A DNA stretch of 64,000 nucleotides from Labrys okinawensis (GCF_002982075.1 NZ_PUEJ01000003.1:186001-250000); one strand, 5' to 3'; positions 1 to 8,231 are shown, counted from the stretch's first letter. Numbers and translations are program-made. The notes: generated by a model not told the origin, from the sequence alone.

Positions 1-1
1 C

Positions 2-160
2 GGCATGGCGCTCGGCAATTTCGGCGGCTATTCGCTGGCCAATATGTGGCACGGCAAGCAGACCACCAGCCGCGGCCTCAGAAGTAGCGACGGCGGCTCC
101 TCCGGCTGGTTCGGCGGCGGGGGCAGAAGCTCTGGCGGCGGCTATTCATATCATAAATAG
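2..160 (+). CDS. C-terminal end of a Gly/Ser-rich protein (5' end outside window)
   Basis: An open frame enters from the left edge and ends at TAG (158-160). The visible 52 residues contain GNFGGYSLANMW followed by a Gly/Ser-rich tail ending GGGYSYHK. The stop lies 9 bp before the DUF350 start, so it is probably the upstream member of the same operon. The family cannot be assigned from the tail. DUF350 genes often lie next to genes of uncharacterised families such as DUF4178 or DUF1190, and the Gly/Ser-rich end would fit either. Partial by window edge, not visibly damaged. Confidence 0.55.
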   Translation, partial: GMALGNFGGYSLANMWHGKQTTSRGLRSSDGGSSGWFGGGGRSSGGGYSYHK

Positions 161-169
161 GGGTCATTC

Positions 170-397
170 ATGGACGTCTCCGGCCTGATCGAACTGAAAT
201 TCGTCGTTGCGTCGCTGGTCTATTCGGGCATCGGCATCCTGGTCTTCGTCGTTGCTTTCGTGCTTCTCGACCTGCTTACCCCGAAGGTGCAGGTGTGGAA
301 GGAACTGTGCGAAAAGCGAAACATGGCCCTGGCTGTCTTCCTGGGCTCGGTGGCTCTCGGCATCGCCATCATCATCGCCTCGGCGATCCATGGCTGA
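170..397 (+). CDS. DUF350 small membrane protein (YjfL-like)
   Basis: 75 residues with two hydrophobic helices (about 8-34 and 52-72) separated by a short charged stretch (KELCEKRN). The pattern VVASLVYSGIGILVFVVAF and the ending LGIAIIIASAIHG are typical of DUF350 inner-membrane proteins, whose function is unknown. The ATG lies 9 bp after the preceding stop, and the membrane aminopropyltransferase gene follows after a palindromic repeat. In this setting it is probably an accessory subunit of a membrane system rather than a transporter on its own. Family call is firm; role is inference. Confidence 0.8.
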   Translation: MDVSGLIELKFVVASLVYSGIGILVFVVAFVLLDLLTPKVQVWKELCEKRNMALAVFLGSVALGIAIIIASAIHG

Positions 398-434
398 CGG
401 CATGTCAGGCGGGACTGTCATGCTTGGCCTTTCA

Positions 435-511
435 GTCATTGCGAGCGTAGCGAAGCAATCCAGCCGGTCCCATTCCAGGGCCTTGGATTGCTTCGCTGCG
501 CTCGCAATGAC
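435..511. repeat. Intergenic palindromic repeat, family 1, copy A
   Basis: Two 27-bp inverted arms (435-461 and 485-511) match at 26 of 27 positions around a 23-nt loop. The arms begin GTCATTGCGAGCG. A second copy with the same arms lies at 2096-2172, so the two copies bracket the aminopropyltransferase gene. Could fold as a long RNA hairpin between DUF350 and the next gene. Confidence 0.85.
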
Positions 512-561
512 GTGAGGTTTGGGTGGTAATCCCGCCACAACAGTAATCCGAAGGCGCGTTC

Positions 562-2070
562 GTGGAAATCCTGCTGCTCTTCTCGGCCTTCGTGATCGCA
601 ACCTGCGGGCTGATCTACGAACTGATCGCCGGTACGCTGGCGAGCTATCTGCTTGGCGATTCCGTCACGCAGTTCTCCACCATCATCGGCACCTATCTCT
701 TCGCCATGGGCGTGGGCTCATGGCTTTCGCGCTATCTCGCGCGTGATCTCCTCGGCCATTTCGTCCGCATCGAGCTGCTGGTCGGAGCGGTCGGCGGCAG
801 TTCGGCGGCGGCCCTCTTCGTCCTGTTCGACCACGTCGCCTCCTTCCGGCTCTGGCTTTACTCGCTGGTCGGCGTGATCGGCATTCTGGTCGGCATCGAG
901 ATTCCGCTGCTGCTGCGCATCCTGGAAGGGCGGCTCGCCTTCAAGGATCTGGTCTCCAAGGTCTTCACCTTCGACTATATCGGCGCGCTCTTCGCCTCCC
1001 TGCTGTTTCCGCTGGTGCTGGTGCCCTATCTCGGCCTGATCCGCTCGGCCTTCCTGTTCGGTATCCTCAATACGCTGGTGGCTATCTGGGTACTCTATGC
1101 CATCGAGGCGCCCATCCTCCGGCGCGGCGCGCACAAGGCCGCGGCCTTCGCGGTCCTGGCCCTGCTCGGCGCTGGCTTCATCTGGTCCGAGCGCATCCAG
1201 TCGATGGCAGAGGCGAGCGCCTATCCGGGCACGGTAATTTACGCAGAGTCGACACCCTATCAGCGCATCGTGGTCACGCGCCAGCAGCGCGATGTCCGCC
1301 TCTTCCTCAATTCGAACCTGCAATTCTCCTCGCTCGACGAATATCGCTACCACGAGGCGCTGGTGCATCCCGTGATGAGCGCCCTGAAAGCGCCGCGCAG
1401 GGTGCTGATCATCGGCGGCGGCGACGGGCTGGCGCTGCGGGAGGTGCTGAAATATCCGGCGGTCGAGGCGGTCACCATGGTGGATCTCGATCCGGCCGTG
1501 ACGCGCCTGTTCTCGCACAACGAGATGATGACCGGTCTCAATGGCGGCTCGCTGGCTTCGCCCAAGCTGACGCTGATCAATGCCGATGCCTTCCTCTGGC
1601 TGCGGGAGCAGAAGCCGGCCGATGCGCATTTCGATGCGGTGATCATCGACCTGCCCGACCCCTCCAATTTCTCGATCGGCAAGCTCTATTCGCTCACCTT
1701 CTACCGCCTCCTGAAATCGGCGGTGAACCAGGACGGGCTGGTGGTGATCCAGAGCACCTCGCCTTTGGTCGCGCGCAAGTCCTTCTGGTGCGTCAACAAC
1801 ACGCTGGCGGCGGCGGGCTTTCAGACCGCGGCCTACCACCTCTTCGTGCCGTCCTTCGGGGAGTGGGGCTTCATCATCGGCTCCTTCTCGCCCTATCGCC
1901 CGCCGGACCGCCTGCCCGGGGGGCTGCGTTTCCTCGATGTGACCACCATGAAGGCGATGTTCCAGTTCCCGCCCGACATGGCCCATGTCGCCACTGCCAT
2001 CCAGCGCCTCGACGATCAGCCGTTGGTGCGCTATTTCGACGAGGAGTGGGGCAATTACCTCATTTATTAG
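562..2070 (+). CDS. Membrane-fused aminopropyltransferase (spermidine synthase-like, 7 TM)
   Basis: 502 residues from a GTG start. Residues 1 to about 210 contain seven predicted membrane helices; the C-terminal half (about 255-460) is a spermidine-synthase-like Rossmann domain with IGGGDGLALRE near residue 285 for decarboxylated-SAM binding, MVDLDPAV, and IIDLPDPSN, which keeps both acidic positions of the family DxxDP motif. Soluble spermidine synthases are about 280-300 residues, so the N-terminal half is an extra membrane module. SpeD in the same operon can supply decarboxylated SAM. The acceptor is unknown: a polyamine at the membrane, a lipid or another amine are all possible. Flanked on both sides by family 1 repeats. 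Confidence 0.85.
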   Translation: MEILLLFSAFVIATCGLIYELIAGTLASYLLGDSVTQFSTIIGTYLFAMGVGSWLSRYLARDLLGHFVRIELLVGAVGGSSAAALFVLFDHVASFRLWLYSLVGVIGILVGIEIPLLLRILEGRLAFKDLVSKVFTFDYIGALFASLLFPLVLVPYLGLIRSAFLFGILNTLVAIWVLYAIEAPILRRGAHKAAAFAVLALLGAGFIWSERIQSMAEASAYPGTVIYAESTPYQRIVVTRQQRDVRLFLNSNLQFSSLDEYRYHEALVHPVMSALKAPRRVLIIGGGDGLALREVLKYPAVEAVTMVDLDPAVTRLFSHNEMMTGLNGGSLASPKLTLINADAFLWLREQKPADAHFDAVIIDLPDPSNFSIGKLYSLTFYRLLKSAVNQDGLVVIQSTSPLVARKSFWCVNNTLAAAGFQTAAYHLFVPSFGEWGFIIGSFSPYRPPDRLPGGLRFLDVTTMKAMFQFPPDMAHVATAIQRLDDQPLVRYFDEEWGNYLIY

Positions 2071-2095
2071 ACATTCGGCTTCGATTTTGCCGGCC

Positions 2096-2172
2096 GTCAT
2101 TGCGAGCGTAGCGAAGCAATCCAGCTTTGACCCGCCCGAGGGATTGGATTGCTTCGCTGCACTCGCAATGAC
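2096..2172. repeat. Intergenic palindromic repeat, family 1, copy B
   Basis: Same arms as the copy at 435-511: left 2096-2122, right 2146-2172, with a 23-nt loop. It lies between the aminopropyltransferase stop (2070) and the FAD oxidoreductase start (2194). The in-frame extension of the downstream ORF into this repeat is not part of the protein. Confidence 0.85.
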
Positions 2173-2193
2173 GTTTTCAGGGCGACCTTCGCC

Positions 2194-3864
2194 ATGACCC
2201 GGATCAGCCGCAAGCAGTTCCTCGCCCTGGGGGCCGCCTCGCTCGGCCTGGCCGGCGCCGGGCTGGTCGGCGGAGAATTGCTGGCGGGCAAGGCGCTGCC
2301 CGGCGGCGGCGGAGGCGGTTCCCTGCCGGGGGACCTGGTGGGCGCGTCGTCCCGTATCGGCCACAGGCTGCGGAACGGGTCCTTCCCGGTTGCCGGCGAG
2401 ATCCGCAAGACCGGCGTCGTCATCGTGGGCGGAGGGATTGCGGGCCTCGGCGCCGGCTACCGCCTCGCCAAGGCCGGCTACGACGATTTCCTGCTGCTCG
2501 ATCTCGAGGCCTCTCCCGGCGGCAATGCCGCCAGCGGCCGCAACGAGGTCTGCGCCTTCCCGTGGGGCGCCCATTACGTGCCGCTACTCACGGAGGAGGC
2601 CAGGGCGGTCAGGGCGCTGTTCCAGGATTTCGGCATCATCACCGGCTACGACGCCAAGGGCACGGCCATCTATGACGACTATGCTCTCTGTGCGGATCCC
2701 TCGGAGCGGCTCTATCGCTATGGACGCTGGCAGGAGGGCCTGATGCCCGCCATCGGCCTCGAGGCGGACGAGGAGGCCGATGGCAAGCGTTTCTTTGCGG
2801 CGATGAAGACGTTTCGTCAGCGTATCGGCCGTGACGGCCGGCGCGCCTTCGCCATTCCGCTCGACCTGAGCTCGCAGGACGCCGATTTGATGGCGCTCGA
2901 CGGCATCACCATGACGGCCTGGATGGAGAAGGAGGGCTATCGCTCGCCGTCGCTGGCCTGGTATGTCGACTATTGCTGCCGCGACGATTATGGCGCGCGC
3001 GCCCAGGATGTTTCGGCGTGGGCCGGCATCCATTATTTCGCTGCCCGCAACGGCCGGGGCGCCGACGCGGACGATCAGGGCCTGGTCACCTGGCCGGAGG
3101 GCAATGGCTATCTGGCGCGCCGTCTTGCCGAAGCGCTCGGCTCGCGCATCCGCACGCAATCGCTTGCTTATGCCGTCGAAGAGAAGGGCAATGGCGTGGC
3201 CGGTAACGCTGGCGTTACCGTCGACGTCTGGGATGCGGCCGCCGACAAGGCTTTCCGCATCGAGGCCAGAGCCGCCATCCTGGCGACGCCGCATTTCGTC
3301 TCGGCGCGGCTCATGCGCGATCCCGGCCGCGCTGCCGGTTTCTCCTATGCGCCATGGGCCGTTGCCAATATCACGCTCGGCCGCCTGCCCGGTGGTGTGG
3401 GCGCCAGTCTCGCCTGGGACAATGTCGTCTTCGACAGCCCCTTGCTCGGTTATGTCGTGGCAACGCACCAGATCCCCCAGATGCGCCCGACCAAGACGGT
3501 GCTGACCTACTACTGGCCGCTCAGCCATCTGCCGCCGGCGGAAGCACGCCGCGAGGCATTGGCCCGCCCCCTGAACGAGTGGCAGGCGATCTTCCTCAAG
3601 GAACTTCTCGCCGTGCATCCCGAACTCGAGGGCCATGTCGAGAGGGCCGACGTCTGGATCTGGGGCCATGCCATGGTCAGACCGGTGCCCGGCTTCATCT
3701 GGGGCCCGCAGCGGCGTGCCGGGCTGAACCAGAAGCCGCCGCTCTTTACCGCTCATTCCGATATGAGCGGCATCTCCATCTTCGAGGAGGCCTATACGCA
3801 TGGGGTGCGTGCGGCCGAGAACGCCATGGCCTATACTGGCCATCGTTACGTGACGGTGCTGTGA
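2194..3864 (+). CDS. FAD/NAD(P)-binding amine-oxidase-like oxidoreductase, Tat-type leader
   Basis: 556 residues. The start at 2194 is chosen because the longer frame runs into the palindromic repeat. The N-terminus TRISRKQFLALGAASLGLAG is a twin-arginine-like leader with RK in place of RR, suggesting export of a folded flavoprotein or membrane anchoring. A dinucleotide-binding motif, VVIVGGGIAGLGAGYRLA, lies near residues 73-90, followed by an E/D-SPGGNA segment as in FAD amine oxidase-like enzymes. Near the C-terminus HSDMSGISIFEEAYTHGVRAAE resembles the second FAD-contact region. The stop overlaps the next ATG by one base. Substrate unknown; oxidation of an aminopropylated product is a reasonable guess from context. 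Confidence 0.75.
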   Translation: MTRISRKQFLALGAASLGLAGAGLVGGELLAGKALPGGGGGGSLPGDLVGASSRIGHRLRNGSFPVAGEIRKTGVVIVGGGIAGLGAGYRLAKAGYDDFLLLDLEASPGGNAASGRNEVCAFPWGAHYVPLLTEEARAVRALFQDFGIITGYDAKGTAIYDDYALCADPSERLYRYGRWQEGLMPAIGLEADEEADGKRFFAAMKTFRQRIGRDGRRAFAIPLDLSSQDADLMALDGITMTAWMEKEGYRSPSLAWYVDYCCRDDYGARAQDVSAWAGIHYFAARNGRGADADDQGLVTWPEGNGYLARRLAEALGSRIRTQSLAYAVEEKGNGVAGNAGVTVDVWDAAADKAFRIEARAAILATPHFVSARLMRDPGRAAGFSYAPWAVANITLGRLPGGVGASLAWDNVVFDSPLLGYVVATHQIPQMRPTKTVLTYYWPLSHLPPAEARREALARPLNEWQAIFLKELLAVHPELEGHVERADVWIWGHAMVRPVPGFIWGPQRRAGLNQKPPLFTAHSDMSGISIFEEAYTHGVRAAENAMAYTGHRYVTVL

Positions 3865-5021
3865 TGGCGCAAACCCTCCTGAAAGTGCAGCCCTGGATCT
3901 TTTCGGCCCGTTTCGACCTCAGCTTCATCCTGGCGCCCGCGGTGCTGGTGACGCTGGCTGCCCTGGCCTGGCCCTTGTTCGGCAATGCCGCCATCGGCGA
4001 GGCCTCGCCCTGGCTCTGGCTGGTGCTGGTGGTGGGCGTCGATGTCGCCCATGTCTATTCCACCCTGTTCCGTACCTATCTCGACCGGGCCGAGCTGACG
4101 GCGCGGCCCTTGCTCTACGGGCTGACGCCGGTGTTGGCCTGGCTTGGGGGCTGCCTGCTCTACTGGTGCGGCAGCCTGGTGTTCTGGCGCGTGCTCGCCT
4201 ATGCGGCCGTGTTTCATTTCGTGCGGCAGCAATATGGGTTCATGATGATCTATGCGCGCCGTGAACGGGGCTTGCCGGTCTTGTTTCGCCGCATCGACAA
4301 GGCGGCAATCTATGGCGCCACCCTCTATCCGCTGGTCTACTGGCATTGCCACAGGCGGCAATTCTCGTGGTTCGTGGACGGTGATTTCATCCGCCTCGAC
4401 CTGCCGTTGCTCGCAACCGTCGCCGGCATCGTCTATGGCGCCATTCTCGTTGCTTATGCCGCCAAGGAAATGATCTTGATCAGGCGAGGCGCCGGCTTCA
4501 ACCTGCCACGCAATCTCCTGCTCGTCGGGACGGCAACGTCCTGGTTCATCGGCATCGTGCTGTTCGACAACGATCTCGTCTTCACCGGGACCAATATCAT
4601 CGCCCACGGCATTCCCTACATCGCCTTGATCTGGGGCTATGGCCGCAACCAGGCGCGGTTGCAGGGCGCACGCAGTTCCTTCCTGGCGCCGTGGATCGCC
4701 CGCCTCTTCACCTGGCGGGCGGTGCCCGTTTATATGGCCATCCTCGTCGGCCTCGCCTTCCTGGAGGAGGGGCTATGGGACGGCTTCGTCTGGCGTGAAC
4801 ATGGCGGCCTGTTCGGCCTCTTCGAGGCGCTGCCGTCGTTGGAGGGGTCCGATACCCTGATCTGGCTGGCGCCATTGCTCGCCATGCCCCAGGCTACCCA
4901 TTACATCCTCGATGCCTTCATCTGGCGCATGCAGACCAAGGACACCAATTGGAAACAGGTGCTGTTCGCGCAGGAGCGCGCCGTGCAGCAGCACGCCGCG
5001 CAACAGCCGGGGCGGCCGTGA
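3864..5021 (+). CDS. Polytopic membrane protein of unknown function with conserved-looking histidines
   Basis: 385 residues with roughly eight to ten hydrophobic segments. The start overlaps the preceding TGA by one base and its own stop overlaps the speD ATG by one base, so it is translationally coupled on both sides. His-containing motifs lie in or next to helices: HVYSTLFRTYLD, HFVRQQYG, YWHCHRR, HGIPYIALIWGYGRNQ and THYILDAFIWR. Such spacing recalls membrane metal-dependent oxygenases (Brp/Blh carotenoid dioxygenases use membrane His), but no family can be assigned with confidence. Its position between the FAD enzyme and SpeD makes it part of the aminopropyl pathway. Confidence 0.7.
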   Translation: MAQTLLKVQPWIFSARFDLSFILAPAVLVTLAALAWPLFGNAAIGEASPWLWLVLVVGVDVAHVYSTLFRTYLDRAELTARPLLYGLTPVLAWLGGCLLYWCGSLVFWRVLAYAAVFHFVRQQYGFMMIYARRERGLPVLFRRIDKAAIYGATLYPLVYWHCHRRQFSWFVDGDFIRLDLPLLATVAGIVYGAILVAYAAKEMILIRRGAGFNLPRNLLLVGTATSWFIGIVLFDNDLVFTGTNIIAHGIPYIALIWGYGRNQARLQGARSSFLAPWIARLFTWRAVPVYMAILVGLAFLEEGLWDGFVWREHGGLFGLFEALPSLEGSDTLIWLAPLLAMPQATHYILDAFIWRMQTKDTNWKQVLFAQERAVQQHAAQQPGRP

Positions 5022-5410
5022 TGGACGACGCCAAGCGCGATCCGGGTCCAACCACCCCCACCGTCGCAGTCCCGGCTTTCGCGCCCGGCCTGCATCTTCT
5101 GGCGGATTTCTGGGATTGTCGCGGCTTGCGCGATGCCGAGGGAATCGAACGCGCCTTGCGCAAGGCGGCGGACGCCTGCGGCGCCACGGTGCTTGCCGTC
5201 ACGCTGCATGGCTTCGGCGACACCGGCGGCATCACCGGCGTCGCCCTGCTCGCCGAATCCCACATCAGCATCCACACCTGGCCCGAGACCGGCTATGCCG
5301 CCCTCGACATCTTCATGTGCGGGCGCTGCGATCCCCGCCGGGCCGTGCCTGTGCTGGAAACCCATTTCGCGCCGGGGCGGGTGACGGTGAGCGAGCATCG
5401 GAGGGGATGA
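5021..5410 (+). CDS. speD: S-adenosylmethionine decarboxylase proenzyme (class 1b)
   Basis: 129 residues, the length of bacterial single-domain SpeD. The self-processing motif LLAESHISIHTWPE is intact: Ser80 would become the pyruvoyl group after cleavage at Glu79-Ser80. His85 and Cys100 (in LDIFMCG) are spaced 5 and 20 residues after the serine, exactly as Ser63, His68 and Cys83 in the Thermotoga maritima enzyme. It decarboxylates SAM to the aminopropyl donor used by spermidine synthases. Some SpeD homologues have become ornithine or arginine decarboxylases; these residues alone cannot rule that out, but the adjacent aminopropyltransferase favours SAM decarboxylation. Confidence 0.93.
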   Translation: MDDAKRDPGPTTPTVAVPAFAPGLHLLADFWDCRGLRDAEGIERALRKAADACGATVLAVTLHGFGDTGGITGVALLAESHISIHTWPETGYAALDIFMCGRCDPRRAVPVLETHFAPGRVTVSEHRRG

Positions 5411-5435
5411 GGCGTCGCGATTTCCATCTTGGCGA

Positions 5436-5470
5436 TTGCAAGCCGCGAGTGTATTGCTATATTGATACAC
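5436..5470 (+). promoter_or_regulatory. Promoter and GntR operator abutting the start codon
   Basis: TTGCAA (5436-5441), a 16-bp spacer and TATATT (5458-5463) form a good sigma-70 promoter. An inverted repeat GTGTAT-N10-ATACAC (5449-5454 and 5465-5470) covers the -10 element and ends on the base before the ATG at 5471. Transcription would start at or within a base or two of the ATG, giving a leaderless message, and no ribosome-binding site is visible. The operator position predicts autorepression by the GntR protein. Confidence 0.7.
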
Positions 5471-5860
5471 ATGGACGCTTCGGAATTCGCCATCTTGCCC
5501 GGTGCGGCTGAACCGATCTATCGGCAGATCGCCGGCCAATTGCGCCGCATGATCGTGAGCGGCCAGTTGGAAAAGGGCGTGTCTTTGCCCTCCGTACGAG
5601 AGGTCGCCGGCTTCCATGCGATCAATCCGATGACGGTGTCGCGGGCCTATTCCCTGCTGGAAACCGAAGGGCACCTCGAGCGCCTGCAGGGGCGAGGCAT
5701 GATCGTCGCGACATCGTCCCGGCGCGCTGCCTCACTCGACCAGCGCCTCGCACTGATTGAACCTCATCTCCTGGAAATGGCGCGTCAGGCGCGTGAATTG
5801 GAACTGCCCGGCGACGTCATCTTGCGGCGACTGGCGGCCTTGCTGGAGGGGAAGGAATGA
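5471..5860 (+). CDS. GntR-family regulator, YtrA type
   Basis: 129 residues, the short form typical of the YtrA subfamily: a winged-helix DNA-binding domain (about 15-85, with PIYRQIAGQLRRMIVSGQL, LPSVREVAGFHAINPMTVSRAYSLLETEG and LERLQGRGMIV) and a short C-terminal helical segment for dimerisation. Start 5471 is chosen over an upstream in-frame ATG because promoter and operator sit immediately before it. The stop overlaps the ABC ATPase start by four bases (ATGA). YtrA-type regulators usually control the adjacent ABC transporter in response to envelope-active compounds. Confidence 0.87.
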   Translation: MDASEFAILPGAAEPIYRQIAGQLRRMIVSGQLEKGVSLPSVREVAGFHAINPMTVSRAYSLLETEGHLERLQGRGMIVATSSRRAASLDQRLALIEPHLLEMARQARELELPGDVILRRLAALLEGKE

Positions 5861-6750
5861 CGAATTTTGCGTCGACTCAATCGATTCCGGCAGCAACGCC
5901 GATACGCGCGGCTGGGCTCAGCAAGGTCTACGGTACGCATCAGGCCCTCACCAATGTCAGCGTGCGCATAGAGCCCGGCGAGATCGTCGGGCTCGTCGGT
6001 CGAAACGGCGCCGGCAAATCGACGCTGATCCGGGCATTGCTGGGCTTGATCGAAGTCGAGGCCGGCACGGCCTGGGTCTTTGACGAAGCGGCCCTGACGA
6101 TGAGCGACGGCGTCAAGGAGCGTCTAGCCTATGTGTCGCAGACCCCGACCGCTCTCGAATGGATGTCGGTGAAGCAGATGATGCACTTCATCGCCCGGCT
6201 CTATCCGAGTTTGGATCGAGAGTATGTGAATGAGGCGCTCAAGCGTGCCCGGATCCCGATCGACCGCAAACTCTCCGCGCTTTCGCCGGGAGAGCGCCAA
6301 CAGGTCGAACTGGTGCGCGCACTGGCCATTCGTCCCGAGCTCCTGGTCCTGGACGAGCCCGCCGCTGCGCTCGATCCTGCGGTCCGCCGGGAGCTCTTAC
6401 GCGACATCGTGATCCGGGCCGGCGAAGGCGGAACCACAGTGTTGTTCTCGACGCATATCGTGTCCGATCTTGAACGCGTGGCCTCGCGTATCCTATTTCT
6501 GCATCAGGGGCATCTCATCCTGGATGCTCCAGTGGACGATCTCAAGGAATGCGTGGCGCATGTGATTGTGCCGCCCCATGCGTTGCCGGAAGGCGCCATC
6601 GTGGGAGAGCTTCACCGTCGAATTCTGGCTGATGGCGCCCTCTCGCTGGTGCTTCGGCGCTCGCCCGCCGAAGACTGGCCCGATTTCGCTCGTCGGGCAG
6701 GAATCAGGACGCTCGGCATCGAGGATCTCTTCGTGGAGATTGCGCAATGA
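5857..6750 (+). CDS. ABC transporter ATP-binding protein, YtrB-like
   Basis: 297 residues. Walker A GRNGAGKST, signature LSPGERQQVEL (second position is P instead of the usual G), Walker B LLVLDEP and the switch segment FSTHIV are all present. Overlaps the regulator gene upstream (ATGA) and the membrane gene downstream (6747), so the three form one translational unit. It would energise the downstream membrane protein. Substrate unknown; related GntR-ABC units respond to cell-wall antibiotics. Confidence 0.9.
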   Translation: MTNFASTQSIPAATPIRAAGLSKVYGTHQALTNVSVRIEPGEIVGLVGRNGAGKSTLIRALLGLIEVEAGTAWVFDEAALTMSDGVKERLAYVSQTPTALEWMSVKQMMHFIARLYPSLDREYVNEALKRARIPIDRKLSALSPGERQQVELVRALAIRPELLVLDEPAAALDPAVRRELLRDIVIRAGEGGTTVLFSTHIVSDLERVASRILFLHQGHLILDAPVDDLKECVAHVIVPPHALPEGAIVGELHRRILADGALSLVLRRSPAEDWPDFARRAGIRTLGIEDLFVEIAQ

Positions 6751-8231
6751 AACGGGAGCAGATCTGGCTGAAATTGACGCTGGGTTGCGACCCCACAGCC
6801 GCACTTGCTTATCTGTTCTGGTGTGTGACGCTTTTCATCATATCGCCTTTGCTGCGCCTCGAAGGTCACGTTTACACGCGCGTGTTACCCATCTATCTCA
6901 TCTGTTCTGCAGCGTGTTGGTACTATGCCTTGGAAGTGGCCCGCCGCCGCTTACAGGTGGCAAAGAGCCTGCTCGTTCCTCACCTTGACCGCTACGCCAT
7001 CGAGGGACTTCTTCTTTCCGCGGCCGCCCAGATCGCTCTGCCGTCCTTGATCATCGGATTGTGCCGACTCTCTTTGACCGAAGGACTGGTTTCTTGCGTC
7101 ATTCAGGCTTGCTTTGTCACGGGCGGCTTGGTCGCCTTGCGAATAGGCTCCGACAAGAAGAGGCAGCTAAGGGTGACAGCAGGTGTTGTCGTCGGCTTTG
7201 CTGCAGCCCTGTTTGGGCTCGAAGAAGTAGGGCGACAGGCAGGGGTTCCCGATTTCTTCGAATGGGCTGTACTGATACTGACATTGTGCCTGATCGCTGT
7301 CGTCGCCTGGCTCTATTGGCCCATAGCGACGTTGACAAGGATAGTTCCCACACAGGCGATTGAACGCAATGTTGAGACTTTTATCAGGGCCATTGGCAAG
7401 GCGCTGCTGGCGCAAATCCAGCCTGCCGAACGCAAGCAGGCGGTGCCGGGTGGTTCAGCTTTTGTCTTTGAGCCCGGAACTCCGGAAGAAAAGCTGATAT
7501 CGTCCGCGGAAGCACTGCGCTGTCTCTTGTGGAGAGATCTCAACATTGGCTTTGGATGGCGACAGGCAGTGGCCGGACTCCGCCGCCGCTTCGTCAGTGT
7601 TGGCATAGTCGCAGGCATAATGATCGGTCTCGACTATTTTCTTGCTGAAAAGATAAATCCATCTCTGAATTTTATGTGGTTCTTTTTTGCTGTATTTAAC
7701 TCGTCGACCCGAGAACAAGATGAAATGGTTTCGAAATTCAACCAGGATAAGTCAGCCGATCGCGAATTTGCTGCGTTGATGCCAGTGAGTGGGGAGCAGC
7801 AAGCTTTAAAGGTTAGATTTCTCGGGGTCGTTATCTCGCCCGCAGTTCGGGACTTTATCTTGGATGCGGTAAGTATAAATATCGGCATATTAATTATATC
7901 TATATATTATAGAAATTACAATTTTTTTGATTATTTCTCGTGGGGGCTTGTTGCAAATATTTTACTTTTGACCGTGAGTGTAATTAGGGCGCGTTTTATT
8001 TTAAATGATATATTTAGAAAAGGCATAGATTTGAACTTAAAGGAAGAGTATAATATGTTGTTATTGCTTCCTGTTGCATTGATGGTTGCGATTGTTTTGG
8101 CGTTTACTGGTTCGTTCGCAATCGTTATGACAGGGCTTTGTATGATAGCAATTCTATGGGCTGTTATGCTGGTAAGAGAGGATTTGCATGTTTATTTCAT
8201 GTATCCGCATCCGTTCCTGCCAAAACGATAG
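6747..8231 (+). CDS. Large membrane protein, presumed ABC permease partner
   Basis: 494 residues with multiple hydrophobic segments: four to six in the first 200 residues, then a soluble stretch (about 205-290) and further helices to the C-terminus (for example LLLLLPVALMVAIVLAFTGSFAIVMTGL). Overlaps the ATPase gene by four bases. The 3' half is unlike its neighbours: in 7861-8040 only 50 of 180 bases are G or C, with ATA, TTA and AAT codons common. This suggests recent acquisition of the gene or at least of its 3' part. No catalytic motif recognised; transporter role inferred from the operon. Confidence 0.75.
   Translation: MKREQIWLKLTLGCDPTAALAYLFWCVTLFIISPLLRLEGHVYTRVLPIYLICSAACWYYALEVARRRLQVAKSLLVPHLDRYAIEGLLLSAAAQIALPSLIIGLCRLSLTEGLVSCVIQACFVTGGLVALRIGSDKKRQLRVTAGVVVGFAAALFGLEEVGRQAGVPDFFEWAVLILTLCLIAVVAWLYWPIATLTRIVPTQAIERNVETFIRAIGKALLAQIQPAERKQAVPGGSAFVFEPGTPEEKLISSAEALRCLLWRDLNIGFGWRQAVAGLRRRFVSVGIVAGIMIGLDYFLAEKINPSLNFMWFFFAVFNSSTREQDEMVSKFNQDKSADREFAALMPVSGEQQALKVRFLGVVISPAVRDFILDAVSINIGILIISIYYRNYNFFDYFSWGLVANILLLTVSVIRARFILNDIFRKGIDLNLKEEYNMLLLLPVALMVAIVLAFTGSFAIVMTGLCMIAILWAVMLVREDLHVYFMYPHPFLPKR

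Noticed and set aside
718..2574. 618-residue minus-strand frame across the aminopropyltransferase gene
   Set aside because: Low-complexity Arg/Gly/Gln composition of an antisense frame in GC-rich DNA; it also runs through the palindromic repeat and overlaps two clear genes.
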